64,000 nucleotides of DNA from Vibrio mediterranei (GCF_900088415.1 NZ_FLLQ01000008.1:1-64000), one strand, 5' to 3'; positions 1 through 8,318 are shown, counted from the stretch's first letter. Translations and numbers: made by a program. The notes: a model not told the origin generated them from the sequence alone.

Positions 1-209
1 TCTTTGGCCCGAAGGCATTATGCGGTATTAGCCATCGTTTCCAATGGTTATCCCCCACATCAGGGCAATTTCCCAGGCATTACTCACCCGTCCGCCGCTC
101 GACGCCGTTAACGTCACCCGAAGGGTCAGTTAACTCGTTTCCGCTCGACTTGCATGTGTTAGGCCTGCCGCCAGCGTTCAATCTGAGCCATGATCAAACT
201 CTTCAATTT
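1..209 (-). rRNA. rrs: 16S ribosomal RNA, 5' end (partial)
   Basis: The reverse complement starting at 209 reads AAATTGAAGAGTTTGATCAT and continues with the conserved GGCTCAGATTGAACGCTGGC, the canonical 5' end of bacterial 16S rRNA. The gene runs off the left edge of the window, so only about the first 209 nucleotides are present. Promoters and an antitermination box lie just upstream on the same strand, so this is the start of an rrn operon. Confidence 0.98.
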
Positions 210-414
210 AAGATTTTGTTCGGCTCAATGAATACTGACTTTAAACTACCTTAGTAATCTAAAGCTATTATCGTTCCAACAGAACGATAATGAATTGACT
301 GTGCCAAGTCTTTCGACTTGATTGGTCACTTCGTTTCATTGAAACCTAATTTGATACCGAAGTATCCAATTTGATTATCATCAACGAGTGCCCACACAGA
401 TTGATAGGTTTATA

Positions 415-426
415 TTGTTAAAGAGC
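415..426 (-). promoter_or_regulatory. rrn boxA antitermination signal
   Basis: On the minus strand this reads GCTCTTTAACAA, matching the rRNA boxA recognised by the NusB/NusE (S10) antitermination complex. It lies between the P2 promoter and the 16S gene, about 205 nt before the mature 5' end, which is a normal position for an rrn leader boxA. Confidence 0.85.
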
Positions 427-457
427 TTGTTTTGAGCCTTACTCAAAACGGACGGTC

Positions 458-485
458 ATTTTAGCTATTTCAGTTATCGTGTCAA
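458..485 (-). promoter_or_regulatory. rrn promoter P2
   Basis: On the minus strand a perfect TTGACA (-35, positions 480-485) is followed after 16 bp by TAAAAT (-10, positions 458-463). It lies downstream of the P1 candidate and upstream of boxA, the usual arrangement of tandem rrn promoters. Confidence 0.8.
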
Positions 486-584
486 CCACTTTCCTAACTA
501 ATTTTGCTTTACTTCTTTAGAAGCAACTTGACCTGCTAACTCGTGAAGGCTTTTCGTTGCCTCATCCCGTGTCAGCGAGGTGGC

Positions 585-612
585 ATTATAGAGATGAACC
601 AATTCTTGGCAA
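585..612 (-). promoter_or_regulatory. rrn promoter P1
   Basis: On the minus strand TTGCCA (-35, 607-612) and a perfect TATAAT (-10, 585-590) are separated by 16 bp. A GC-rich discriminator-like stretch follows, and AT-rich sequence resembling an UP element precedes it (about 613-650). This is the expected shape of a stringently controlled rRNA P1 promoter. Confidence 0.8.
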
Positions 613-685
613 GCGCTAATTTGAAATAAAATCGTTTTTTACAGCCGTTCGAACACAAAAGAAACAAAGCGTCGAAAAAAGACAC

Positions 686-711
686 AAAAAAGGGGGCTAA
701 GCCCCCTTTTA
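686..711 (-). terminator. Rho-independent terminator of clpB
   Basis: The inverted repeat AAGGGGGC / GCCCCCTT has a 3-nt loop. Read on the minus strand it is followed by a run of T (the A run at 686-691). It begins about 20 bp after the clpB stop codon. Confidence 0.88.
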
Positions 712-732
712 TTACTCTATTTCCCTTGCTAT

Positions 733-3306
733 TTACTGCCCAACAGCAATTTTGTCGTTGTTCACTATCAGACGAACTGGCTTAGTTGGGTCGACTTTGC
801 CGGCAAGTATCTCTTTAGCCAACGGGTTTTCGATACTTTGTTGAATCGCTCTTTTAAGCGGTCTAGCTCCATATACTGGGTCATAACCTACTTTGGCGAT
901 GTAATCTAAAGCTGCATCGGCAACCACTAGGTGATAGCCATTGTCTTCCATGCGTTTGCCCAAGCGTTGCAATTGAATACCCGCAATAGATTTAATGTGC
1001 TCCGCACCCAAAGGATGGAAGACCACACTTTCATCTACACGATTTAAGAATTCTGGCTTGAAGTGAGAGGTCACAACATCCATTACTTCTCGCTTAATAC
1101 CCTCATAATCAAGCACCTGGAAATTCTCTTGGATACGAGATGAACCAAGATTCGATGTCATAATGACTACCGTATTTCTAAAGTCGACTGTTCTACCTTG
1201 TCCATCGGTCAAGCGGCCATCGTCTAGAACTTGCAGTAGAATATTGAAGACATCAGGATGCGCCTTCTCAACTTCATCCAGCAAAATAACCGAGTATGGT
1301 TTACGTCTAACGGCTTCCGTTAGGTATCCACCTTCCTCATAACCTACATAACCGGGAGGCGCACCTACTAAACGAGCGACTGAGTGTTTCTCCATGAACT
1401 CAGACATATCAATACGCACCATGGCGTCTTCACTATCAAACATAAAACTTGCAAGCGTTTTACACAGTTCCGTTTTACCCACACCTGTTGGGCCAAGGAA
1501 TAAGAAAGAACCTATTGGACGATTAGGATCCGCGAGGCCAGCTCGACTACGGCGAATGGCATCAGATACAACTTCGACAGCTTCCGCTTGCCCTATGACG
1601 CGTTTGTGCAGAACATCTTCCATTTTTAGAAGCTTATCTTTTTCTGCCTCAAGCATTTTAGATACTGGAATCCCAGTTTGCTTTGATAATACTTCCGCGA
1701 TTTCAGCATCTGTCACTTTGTTGCGAAGCAAGCTCATTTCTTGCATTTCAGCTTGAGTCGCTAAATCGAGTTGTTTCTCTAGCTCTGGGATACGGCCATA
1801 TTGTAGCTCAGACATTCGGTTCAAATCGCCTGCACGTCTTGCCACATCCATATCGAGTCTTGCCTGTTCGAGTTCAGACTTAATATGTTGAGTACCCGAT
1901 AGCGCTGCTTTTTCTGCATTCCAGACTTCTTCCAGCTCCGCATAGTCACGCTCTTTTGACTCTAACTCTTCATTGAGAGCAAGCAAGCGCTTTTCACTGG
2001 CATTATCCGACTCATTTTTGAGAGCTTGCTGCTCGATTTTTAGTTGAATGATTTTACGTTCTAACTTATCCAAAGATTCCGGCTTCGAATCTATCTGAAG
2101 TCGAATGCTCGACGCAGCTTCATCAATAAGGTCAATCGCCTTATCGGGTAGTTGTCTATCAGTAATATATCGATGCGATAAACTCGCTGCAGCAACGATA
2201 GCAGGGTCAGTAATTTCAACATGGTGATGGAGCTCATAACGCTCTTTCAAGCCACGTAATATCGCTACGGTGTCTTCGACGCTTGGTTCATCAACCAATA
2301 CTTTTTGGAAGCGTCGTTCTAACGCCGCATCTTTTTCAATATACTGGCGATATTCATCCAATGTTGTCGCACCGACACAGTGCAGTTCACCGCGAGCTAA
2401 TGCAGGCTTCAACATATTGCCTGCATCCATCGAACCTTCACCTTTCCCAGCACCAACCATAGTGTGCAGCTCATCGATGAATAGAATGATGTTACCTTCT
2501 TCTTTAGCTAGTTCATTTAGGACTGATTTCAAACGCTCTTCAAATTCACCACGATATTTGGCACCAGCTACCAATGAGCCCATATCTAAAGAAAGAACAC
2601 GACGCCCACGCAAGCCTTCAGGGACTTCATTATTAATAATGCGTTGTGCTAGTCCTTCTACGATAGCTGTCTTACCTACACCGGGCTCACCTATAATGAC
2701 GGGGTTATTTTTGGTACGACGTTGAAGTACTTGAATGGTGCGGCGAATCTCATCGTCACGACCAATGACCGGATCAAGCTTGCCTTGTTCCGCTCGCTCG
2801 GTAAGATCGATGGTAAATTTCTCCAAAGCTTGGCGCTTTTCTTCCGCATTGGGATCATCTACTTTCTGACCACCACGAATTTGCTCGATTGCTTGGTTTA
2901 CTTTTGCTTCTGTTAATCCTTGCTGTTTCAAAAGCGCACCTAAAGGGCCTTTATCTTCTATTGCTGCAAGCAAAAAGATCTCAGAAGAGATATAGGCGTC
3001 TTGACGTTTTTGAGCAATTTTGTCACAGAGATTAAATATTTGCCCCATAGCACTAGACAGCTGAACATCGCCACCGACACCTGTGACTTTAGGAAGTTTG
3101 TCCATTAACTCGGACAGTTTGGAACGTAATTGAACCACATCGACGTTCAGCATGGTTAATAGTGGACGAATAGAACTGCCCTCTTGGTTAAGCAAAGCAA
3201 CCATAAGGTGGACAGGTTCTATATATTGATGATCTCGACCCAATGCCAATGACTGAGCATCAGAAATAGCAATTTGGAATTTGCTAGTAAATCGATCTAG
3301 GCGCAT
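733..3306 (-). CDS. clpB: ATP-dependent chaperone ClpB
   Basis: ClpB is the cytoplasmic Hsp100 disaggregase that works with DnaK/DnaJ/GrpE to pull polypeptides out of aggregates. The 857-residue product has the length of E. coli ClpB. Visible in order are an N-terminal Clp repeat domain (about 1-145), a first AAA+ module with Walker A GEPGVGKT near residue 206 and Walker B FIDELH, a long charged coiled-coil middle domain (about 410-520), and a second AAA+ module with Walker A GPTGVGKT near residue 605. The C-terminal small domain contains GARPLKRAIQ. A sigma-32-like promoter lies directly upstream and a strong terminator downstream, so it is probably a single heat-shock transcription unit, possibly with read-through from rluD-pgeF. 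Confidence 0.98.
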   Translation of the reverse strand: MRLDRFTSKFQIAISDAQSLALGRDHQYIEPVHLMVALLNQEGSSIRPLLTMLNVDVVQLRSKLSELMDKLPKVTGVGGDVQLSSAMGQIFNLCDKIAQKRQDAYISSEIFLLAAIEDKGPLGALLKQQGLTEAKVNQAIEQIRGGQKVDDPNAEEKRQALEKFTIDLTERAEQGKLDPVIGRDDEIRRTIQVLQRRTKNNPVIIGEPGVGKTAIVEGLAQRIINNEVPEGLRGRRVLSLDMGSLVAGAKYRGEFEERLKSVLNELAKEEGNIILFIDELHTMVGAGKGEGSMDAGNMLKPALARGELHCVGATTLDEYRQYIEKDAALERRFQKVLVDEPSVEDTVAILRGLKERYELHHHVEITDPAIVAAASLSHRYITDRQLPDKAIDLIDEAASSIRLQIDSKPESLDKLERKIIQLKIEQQALKNESDNASEKRLLALNEELESKERDYAELEEVWNAEKAALSGTQHIKSELEQARLDMDVARRAGDLNRMSELQYGRIPELEKQLDLATQAEMQEMSLLRNKVTDAEIAEVLSKQTGIPVSKMLEAEKDKLLKMEDVLHKRVIGQAEAVEVVSDAIRRSRAGLADPNRPIGSFLFLGPTGVGKTELCKTLASFMFDSEDAMVRIDMSEFMEKHSVARLVGAPPGYVGYEEGGYLTEAVRRKPYSVILLDEVEKAHPDVFNILLQVLDDGRLTDGQGRTVDFRNTVVIMTSNLGSSRIQENFQVLDYEGIKREVMDVVTSHFKPEFLNRVDESVVFHPLGAEHIKSIAGIQLQRLGKRMEDNGYHLVVADAALDYIAKVGYDPVYGARPLKRAIQQSIENPLAKEILAGKVDPTKPVRLIVNNDKIAVGQ

Positions 3307-3348
3307 AGCAACCCCCGTTTAAATTACATACAGCTTGTTATGCAATTA

Positions 3349-3377
3349 AGATGGTTGCTAGCAAAACGGATTTCAAG
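3349..3377 (-). promoter_or_regulatory. sigma-32 (heat-shock) type promoter of clpB
   Basis: On the minus strand CTTGAAA (3371-3377) is followed after 14 bp by AACCATCT (3349-3356). This resembles the RpoH consensus CTTGAAA-N(11-16)-CCCCATnT. It ends 42 bp before the clpB ATG, in the gap after pgeF. clpB is a classic RpoH-dependent gene in related bacteria. Confidence 0.75.
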
Positions 3378-3392
3378 ACAAAGGAGTGAAAA

Positions 3393-4121
3393 TCAGTGAT
3401 TGATCCAGATAAAGCTTGCCATACGACCTGTCTGTCCATCACGTCGATAGGAAAAGAAACGTTTTTCATCGCTAAACGTGCACAAGTTACTCAGCGTTAC
3501 ATCACTGATCGCTGAAGCTTGTAATTTCATCTGTGCAATGAGTGCCAGATCAGCAAGCCATTTCTCTGGATTCACGCTTTCTTTAAATGCAATTCCATAT
3601 TCAGGATTCATATGACAGAATGCGTGTTTCACATCCAGTCCAACTTCAAAAGACTCAAAGCCAATTGCTGGTCCAATCCAAGCCTGTGCTTCACTATCGA
3701 ACAGGCCAGCGGCCTTTTCGACAATCCCGTCGGCCAATCCACGCCATCCTGCATGGACCGCAGCAACTGCTGTTCCATCCTTTGCACATATTAGAATTGG
3801 TAAGCAATCTGCCGTCATGGCACTAAGGACGACACCGGGGGTTCGCGTAAAACTCGCATCCGCGTCCAATACCAGTTCAGTAGGAGCTTGAATGGTAGCG
3901 ATTCTAGTCGAATGAGTTTGATTGAGCCAAACAGGAGAAGACGGCATATTTGCACTGATTTCCAGCGATCGACGGTTTGCCAATACATCTGAAGGCTCAT
4001 CGCCAACATGCATGCCTAAATTAAAACTGGAAAATGGAGCCTTAGAGACTCCATTTTCACGTGTCGAGCTTAACGCTTCAACATTATTAGGTTTGCTCCA
4101 GTTTGGCGTCAGAAGCGACAT
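3393..4121 (-). CDS. pgeF: Peptidoglycan editing factor PgeF (YfiH, multicopper-oxidase-like fold)
   Basis: This 242-residue protein belongs to the YfiH/LACC1 family. In E. coli, PgeF removes wrongly incorporated L-serine from UDP-MurNAc muropeptide precursors; older annotations call it polyphenol oxidase. The family hallmarks are visible: SAMTADCLPIL with the metal-binding cysteine, AVHAGWRG with the conserved histidine, and WIGPAIG. Its ATG overlaps the rluD stop codon by one base (TAATG), so the two are translationally coupled, and the rluD-pgeF-clpB order is as in E. coli. The assignment to the family is secure; the editing activity is inferred from the E. coli orthologue. Confidence 0.93.
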   Translation of the reverse strand: MSLLTPNWSKPNNVEALSSTRENGVSKAPFSSFNLGMHVGDEPSDVLANRRSLEISANMPSSPVWLNQTHSTRIATIQAPTELVLDADASFTRTPGVVLSAMTADCLPILICAKDGTAVAAVHAGWRGLADGIVEKAAGLFDSEAQAWIGPAIGFESFEVGLDVKHAFCHMNPEYGIAFKESVNPEKWLADLALIAQMKLQASAISDVTLSNLCTFSDEKRFFSYRRDGQTGRMASFIWINH

Positions 4122-5095
4122 TAATAATCTTCTTCTTTGTTTAACTTAGCGTCTTCACGCAACGCTTCCGTCACGACAACCATGTCATCTGGAATAGGAG
4201 CATGGAAAGTCATCTCTTCTCCAGTAACTGGATGCGCAAACTTAAGCATTACCGCGTGCAGAGCTTGACGATCAAAGCTACGAATCATGTGAGTCAGTTC
4301 TTCGCTCGCTCCGCGTGGAATACGAGCGCGGCCGCCATAAGCGCTATCACCTAACAGTGGATGCTGAAGATAAGACATATGAACACGGATTTGGTGAGTT
4401 CGACCCGTTTCTAGACGTAAACGAATACGGGTGTGCTCTCGGAAATGTTCTGCAACTCGGTAATGAGTTACCGCAGGTTTACCAAGTTCGTTCACAGCCA
4501 TCAGTGTACGTTTAGTCGAGTGACGACCGATCGCTTTATCTACCATACCACCAGCCGTCATTTTACCGATAGCAATAGCTTCGTATTCACGGGTGATGTT
4601 ACGCTTTTGTAGAGCACGTACCAATCGAGTTTGAGCAGGAACCGTCTTAGCTACAACCATCAAACCTGTCGTATCTTTATCGAGGCGGTGAACAATACCT
4701 GCGCGTGGTACTTCTGCGATCGCTGGGAAATGATGTAACAACGCATTAAGAACCGTGCCATCTGGTGTCCCTGCTCCAGGATGAACAACGAAATCTCTTG
4801 GCTTATTGATCACAATAATGTCATCATCTTCGTAGACGATATTAAGAGGAATGTCTTGAGCTTCAAAGCGCTCTTCATCTTCTAGTTCAGCTTGAACGGT
4901 TATCAACTCACCGCCCATAACTTTGGTACGCGGTTTAGTGATTACCTCACCGTTAACGGCAATTTTTCCGTCCAGAAGCCACTCTTTCAGGCGCGAACGA
5001 GAAAAATCTGCGAACAATTCAGCTACAGCTTGGTCTAAACGTTGACCTAACTGGCTGTCTTTTACTGTATTTGTTAATTCAATCTGCTGAGCCAT
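4121..5095 (-). CDS. rluD: 23S rRNA pseudouridine(1911/1915/1917) synthase RluD
   Basis: RluD converts three uridines in helix 69 of 23S rRNA to pseudouridine and is needed for normal ribosome assembly. An N-terminal S4-type RNA-binding domain (about residues 15-80, RLDQAVAELF) precedes the catalytic domain. That domain carries the RluA-family motif GIVHRLDKDTTGL with the catalytic aspartate, and GRTHQIRVHM further on. I place the start at 5095 (MAQQIELTNT), which aligns with E. coli RluD and gives 324 residues. An in-frame ATG 12 codons upstream would add an unconserved extension. It overlaps pgeF downstream by one base and is divergent from bamD, a conserved layout. Confidence 0.95.
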   Translation of the reverse strand: MAQQIELTNTVKDSQLGQRLDQAVAELFADFSRSRLKEWLLDGKIAVNGEVITKPRTKVMGGELITVQAELEDEERFEAQDIPLNIVYEDDDIIVINKPRDFVVHPGAGTPDGTVLNALLHHFPAIAEVPRAGIVHRLDKDTTGLMVVAKTVPAQTRLVRALQKRNITREYEAIAIGKMTAGGMVDKAIGRHSTKRTLMAVNELGKPAVTHYRVAEHFREHTRIRLRLETGRTHQIRVHMSYLQHPLLGDSAYGGRARIPRGASEELTHMIRSFDRQALHAVMLKFAHPVTGEEMTFHAPIPDDMVVVTEALREDAKLNKEEDY

Positions 5096-5225
5096 ATCGA
5101 ACTTTTTAAAAAACCTTGGGACTAATACCACGAGTGTGGATAATATAGCCCATCATTGTATCCGTTACTGAGAAGAAAAGTAATGGACACGGAAAAATAT
5201 TTACGTCAAGGAAACTCGTTCTCGT

Positions 5226-5951
5226 ATGAAACTACTTAAACTAACAAGCTTGCTTTCTCTAGCTTTGTTGTTTGGTTGTGCTGACAAAGAAGTCACCGTC
5301 CCAGATGTTCCGCCTTCCCAGCTCTACGCTGAAGCTCAAGAATCGTTACAAGGTGGTAACTGGACATCAGCCATTGAGCGCCTTGAAGCGCTGGATTCTC
5401 GCTACCCATTTGGTGCTTACACTGAACAAGTACAACTTGATTTGATTTACGCTTACTACAAGAACGATGACTTAGCGCTGGGTCTGGCTACGATAGAGCG
5501 TTTCTCTCGATTAAATCCAACTCACGAACGTTCTGACTGGGTGTTGTATATGCGAGGCTTAACGCATATGGCACAAGACAGAAACTTCATGCATGACATT
5601 CTCAGGATCGATCGCTCAGACCGCGACCCTGAGCCAGTAAAAGCTGCATTTGCTGATTTCGATCGCCTACTAAAACGTTACCCGAATAGTGCTTACGCCG
5701 AAGACGCGCAGAAACGTATGGTTGCGTTGAAAAACCGTTTGGCTAAATATGACCTTGCTACCGCTGACTTCTATATCCGACGTGAAGCTTGGATTGCCGC
5801 TATCAATAGAGCTCAAGAAATTCAAAAAACCTATCCTGATACAGAAGCAGCTCGCCAATCTTTAGTACTGCAAAAGAAAGCGTACGAAGAACTAGGAATG
5901 CAAGAGCAAGTTGAACGTACTGAGAAACTAATGGAACTAAACCCACTTTAG
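5226..5951 (+). CDS. bamD: Outer membrane protein assembly factor BamD
   Basis: BamD (formerly YfiO/ComL) is the essential lipoprotein of the BAM complex that, with BamA, inserts beta-barrel proteins into the outer membrane. The 241-residue product has a lipoprotein signal peptide with lipobox LFGC (acylated Cys18). It continues with TPR-like helical repeats such as LYAEAQESLQGGNWTSAIE and YPNSAYAEDAQKRM. It is transcribed away from rluD, as in other Enterobacterales and Vibrionales, and is followed by a strong terminator, so it is probably monocistronic. Confidence 0.97.
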   Translation: MKLLKLTSLLSLALLFGCADKEVTVPDVPPSQLYAEAQESLQGGNWTSAIERLEALDSRYPFGAYTEQVQLDLIYAYYKNDDLALGLATIERFSRLNPTHERSDWVLYMRGLTHMAQDRNFMHDILRIDRSDRDPEPVKAAFADFDRLLKRYPNSAYAEDAQKRMVALKNRLAKYDLATADFYIRREAWIAAINRAQEIQKTYPDTEAARQSLVLQKKAYEELGMQEQVERTEKLMELNPL

Positions 5952-5974
5952 GGTTATAGACAAATCCACCTTCC

Positions 5975-6002
5975 AAAAGCGCTGCCAATGCAGCGCTTTT
6001 TT
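5975..6002 (+). terminator. Rho-independent terminator of bamD
   Basis: AAAAGCGCTG and CAGCGCTTTT form a perfect 10-bp stem around a 6-nt loop, followed by T residues. It lies 23 bp after the bamD stop. Confidence 0.9.
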
Positions 6003-6075
6003 GTGCCCATAAGTTGGCAAAATTCCTTTTTTATTTATATATTTATCTTTAGCTAAGTAGCAAAAAGGGATAGTT

Positions 6076-7533
6076 GTGAAGGCGATTTTATTATGTTTTG
6101 TCATAGGGATCATGACACTTCCAGTAAGGGCTTTAGAGTTAACTCCTCTAAGTAATGAACCATATACTGGCGATTTGGATAGTTTAGTAGAGAAGCGTGT
6201 TATTCGCGTTTTGGTCTCGGCTGATCTTGGTTTCTATTACATAGAAAAAGGACAACCCAAAGGGATTGGAGCGGAACAGCTCTATCACTTCGAGAAAAAT
6301 CTCAAAAAGAAATACTCAAAGATGAAAGTACAGGTAATTCCTGTACCACGAGACGACCTCATTCCGGCTTTAGTTAATGGTTATGGCGATCTCGTTGTCG
6401 CAAACCTCACAATTACACCCAAACGACAAGAAATCATTCAGTTCAGTACCCCGATTCTCTCTGACATCAGCGAGCTGATTGTGACAACTGACGATTATCC
6501 GTCTTTAGAAAGTGTCGAAGATTTAAGTGGTCAAGAAGTTTGGGTTCGTGGCAGCTCTAGTTATTTCGAAAACTTACAGGCACTGAATCAAGAACTAACC
6601 AGCAATGATATGCCTCCTGTCTACGTTCAGTATTTAGAAGAAACGCTTCAAGACTACGAATTGGTCGAAATGGTTAAGCAAGGCTATATTGGAGCGACCG
6701 TTCTCGATAGCCATAAAGCATTCTTTTGGAACAAGACGTTTGACGATTTAAATATCCATGACTCAATACCATTGAGTAAAGATGGTCAAATCGCGTGGGC
6801 CATGCGCAAAGACTCGCCAAAATTAGAGAAACAAGTAAACGCTTATATTAAAACTGCCAAACAAGGCACATTGCTAGGAAATATTATTTATAACAAATAC
6901 TTGGATAACACCGCTTGGTTTTCAAAGGCCCTTGATCCTAAGAATGTCCAACAATTGGATAAGCTGATTTCATTGTTCAAGAAGTATGGCGACAAATACG
7001 ACTTTGACTTCCTTATGATTGCCGCACAGGCTTTTCAAGAATCTAAGCTAAACCAAAACAAAGTCTCACCCAAAGGTGCTGTTGGCATCATGCAGGTCCT
7101 TCCAAGTACCGCTCGTGATCGCAATGTAAACATCAAAAACATCAATAAAATTGAGAATAACGTCCATGCTGGCGTGAAATATATGCGCTTTATCCGAGAT
7201 AGATATTTTAGCGATGATGCGATAAGTAATGATGACAAAGTTTATTTATCGTTGGCGGCCTACAATGCAGGTCCGGGAAACATCGCTAAAATGCGGCGCT
7301 TAGCCACCAAATACGGTTACGACCCTAATAAATGGTTTGGCAATGTGGAGCTGATGGCACGAAGGAATATTAGCTCTGAGCCCGTGACTTACGTGGCCAA
7401 TATCAACCGATACTATGTTATCTACAAACAGCTAGAGTCTCTACAGCAGATCAGGCAGGAACAACAAGCACTAAATAGTGACATTGAATTTTATCGAGTT
7501 TTGGGGTCAAAAGAGGAGACCATCACTGAGTGA
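6076..7533 (+). CDS. MltF-like lytic transglycosylase with periplasmic solute-binding domain
   Basis: The product (485 residues, GTG start with a purine-rich AAAAAGGGA upstream) has a signal peptide of about 19 residues. An SBP_bac_3-type solute-binding domain follows (about 35-275, with the region around YGDLVVANLTITPKRQEII). A C-terminal SLT lytic transglycosylase domain comes next (about 295-440), with the catalytic glutamate at E322 (QESKL), GAVGIMQVLPSTA and LAAYNAGPGN. This architecture is that of MltF, which cleaves murein with formation of 1,6-anhydro-MurNAc ends. Unlike lipoprotein transglycosylases, no lipobox cysteine is visible near the end of the signal peptide. It does not sit next to purL as E. 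coli mltF does, so I call it MltF-like rather than mltF. Confidence 0.85.
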   Translation: MKAILLCFVIGIMTLPVRALELTPLSNEPYTGDLDSLVEKRVIRVLVSADLGFYYIEKGQPKGIGAEQLYHFEKNLKKKYSKMKVQVIPVPRDDLIPALVNGYGDLVVANLTITPKRQEIIQFSTPILSDISELIVTTDDYPSLESVEDLSGQEVWVRGSSSYFENLQALNQELTSNDMPPVYVQYLEETLQDYELVEMVKQGYIGATVLDSHKAFFWNKTFDDLNIHDSIPLSKDGQIAWAMRKDSPKLEKQVNAYIKTAKQGTLLGNIIYNKYLDNTAWFSKALDPKNVQQLDKLISLFKKYGDKYDFDFLMIAAQAFQESKLNQNKVSPKGAVGIMQVLPSTARDRNVNIKNINKIENNVHAGVKYMRFIRDRYFSDDAISNDDKVYLSLAAYNAGPGNIAKMRRLATKYGYDPNKWFGNVELMARRNISSEPVTYVANINRYYVIYKQLESLQQIRQEQQALNSDIEFYRVLGSKEETITE

Positions 7534-7544
7534 TAGTGATCACA
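7529..7544. promoter_or_regulatory. CRP-like site 1 upstream of raiA
   Basis: AGTGA-TAGTGA-TCACA matches the CRP palindrome TGTGA-N6-TCACA in nine of ten half-site positions. It overlaps the stop codon of the transglycosylase gene and is about 275 bp from the raiA start, so it is less likely to act on raiA than the closer sites. Confidence 0.4.
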
Positions 7545-7689
7545 TTTTAAAGTCGAGTGAATTTTAAGCAGGAGATTTCTTAGGTCGTAAAAACGCGCCA
7601 AAAATGGAGGATTTTCAGTGCGCTACTCTTTCCAAATTAATGACTTTTGACGGAAAAGAAAGTCTTTTCATGTGTTAACAGTAAAAAGT

Positions 7690-7705
7690 TTTGCGATAGA
7701 TCACA
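7690..7705. promoter_or_regulatory. CRP-like site 2 (one good half-site) upstream of raiA
   Basis: TTTGC-GATAGA-TCACA has a perfect right half and a weak left half of the CRP consensus. It lies 115-130 bp upstream of the raiA ATG. Confidence 0.3.
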
Positions 7706-7738
7706 TTTAAATTTTGATGCGAAAAACCCTATCATTTT

Positions 7739-7780
7739 AGTGATCTAGATCACATTCTTTTCTCCATGGATAAGTAATCT
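7739..7780 (+). promoter_or_regulatory. CRP site 3 and probable class II promoter of raiA
   Basis: AGTGA-TCTAGA-TCACA (7739-7754) matches the CRP palindrome in nine of ten positions. A -10-like TAATCT lies at 7775-7780. A start point near 7787 would place the CRP site centre at about -41, the classical class II position, and leave an untranslated leader of about 33 nt before the raiA ATG. The site and spacing are seen in the sequence; CRP control is inferred. Confidence 0.6.
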
Positions 7781-7819
7781 GGAGTTAACCCATGAGGGAT
7801 GCAACAGAGGAAAAAACAT

Positions 7820-8146
7820 ATGAGAGTAAACATCACTGGTAAAAACATTGAGATCACCTCTGCAATCCGTGAGCATATCGAAAGCAAGTTTAAGAAGTTA
7901 GAAAAATGGCAAGTGGATATCATTAGTTGCCAGACTGCTTTCAGCGAAGAGCCAAACAAACAAATGAAATTCGAAGCGTCCATTACGGTACCCAAAGGCA
8001 AACTTGTCGCTTCCGCTACTCATGAAGATTTATACGCTGCCGTTAACGAGGTAGAACAGAAGTTAGAACGTCAGCTAAACAAACTCAGACATAAGCCAGA
8101 AGCGAGACGCACGGATAAGCCTGAGTTAGTAGAAGAAACCGAATAA
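7820..8146 (+). CDS. raiA: Ribosome-associated translation inhibitor RaiA (YfiA/pY)
   Basis: RaiA binds the 30S A/P-site channel in stationary phase or cold shock and keeps 70S ribosomes inactive. The start at 7820 (MRVNITGKNIEITSAIREHI) has GAGG nine bases upstream and matches the family N-terminus; the frame is open further upstream but without a conserved sequence. The 108-residue protein shows the beta-alpha-beta S30AE fold pattern and a charged C-terminal tail (RRTDKPELVEETE), longer than that of short HPF proteins. It precedes pheL-pheA as in E. coli, has its own terminator, and follows CRP-like sites. Confidence 0.95.
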   Translation: MRVNITGKNIEITSAIREHIESKFKKLEKWQVDIISCQTAFSEEPNKQMKFEASITVPKGKLVASATHEDLYAAVNEVEQKLERQLNKLRHKPEARRTDKPELVEETE

Positions 8147-8171
8147 AGGCTCGTAAATAAAACGATTGTAG

Positions 8172-8198
8172 AATAGCGCCGTAAGGCGCTATTTTTTT
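8172..8198 (+). terminator. Rho-independent terminator of raiA
   Basis: AATAGCGCC-GTAA-GGCGCTATT is a perfect 9-bp stem with a 4-nt loop, followed by seven T. It separates raiA from the phenylalanine attenuator. Confidence 0.9.
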
Positions 8199-8200
8199 GC

Positions 8201-8229
8201 TTGACGCTCCCCACTCCCTTGCTTATTGT
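8201..8229 (+). promoter_or_regulatory. Promoter of pheL-pheA
   Basis: TTGACG (8201-8206) and TATTGT (8224-8229) are separated by 17 bp. The likely start lies about 30 bp upstream of the pheL ATG. Confidence 0.65.
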
Positions 8230-8266
8230 GTGGCTTAGCCCAAAAAAACTTAAGACTACATTTTCT

Positions 8267-8314
8267 ATGTACCCGATTAATCTGTTCTTTTTTGACTTCT
8301 TTTTTCTCCACTAG
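8267..8314 (+). CDS. pheL: Phenylalanine operon leader peptide PheL
   Basis: A 15-codon reading frame encodes MYPINLFFFDFFFLH, with six phenylalanines in seven consecutive positions around one aspartate. This is the sensor of a translation-coupled attenuator: when Phe-tRNA is scarce the ribosome stalls in the Phe codons and the antiterminator forms. The composition and position match E. coli PheL (also 15 residues, with seven Phe), although the flanking residues differ. It is too short for routine gene finding. Confidence 0.93.
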   Translation: MYPINLFFFDFFFLH

Positions 8315-8318
8315 GCTT

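Noticed and set aside
2270..2725. A 151-codon plus-strand frame inside clpB
   Set aside because: It is antisense to the highly conserved first AAA+ domain, has no ribosome binding site and no recognisable protein features.
7642..7664. Terminator of the MltF-like gene (GACTTT/AAAGTC followed by TTTT)
   Set aside because: The stem is short and AT-rich with an 11-nt loop; too weak to list as a supported terminator.
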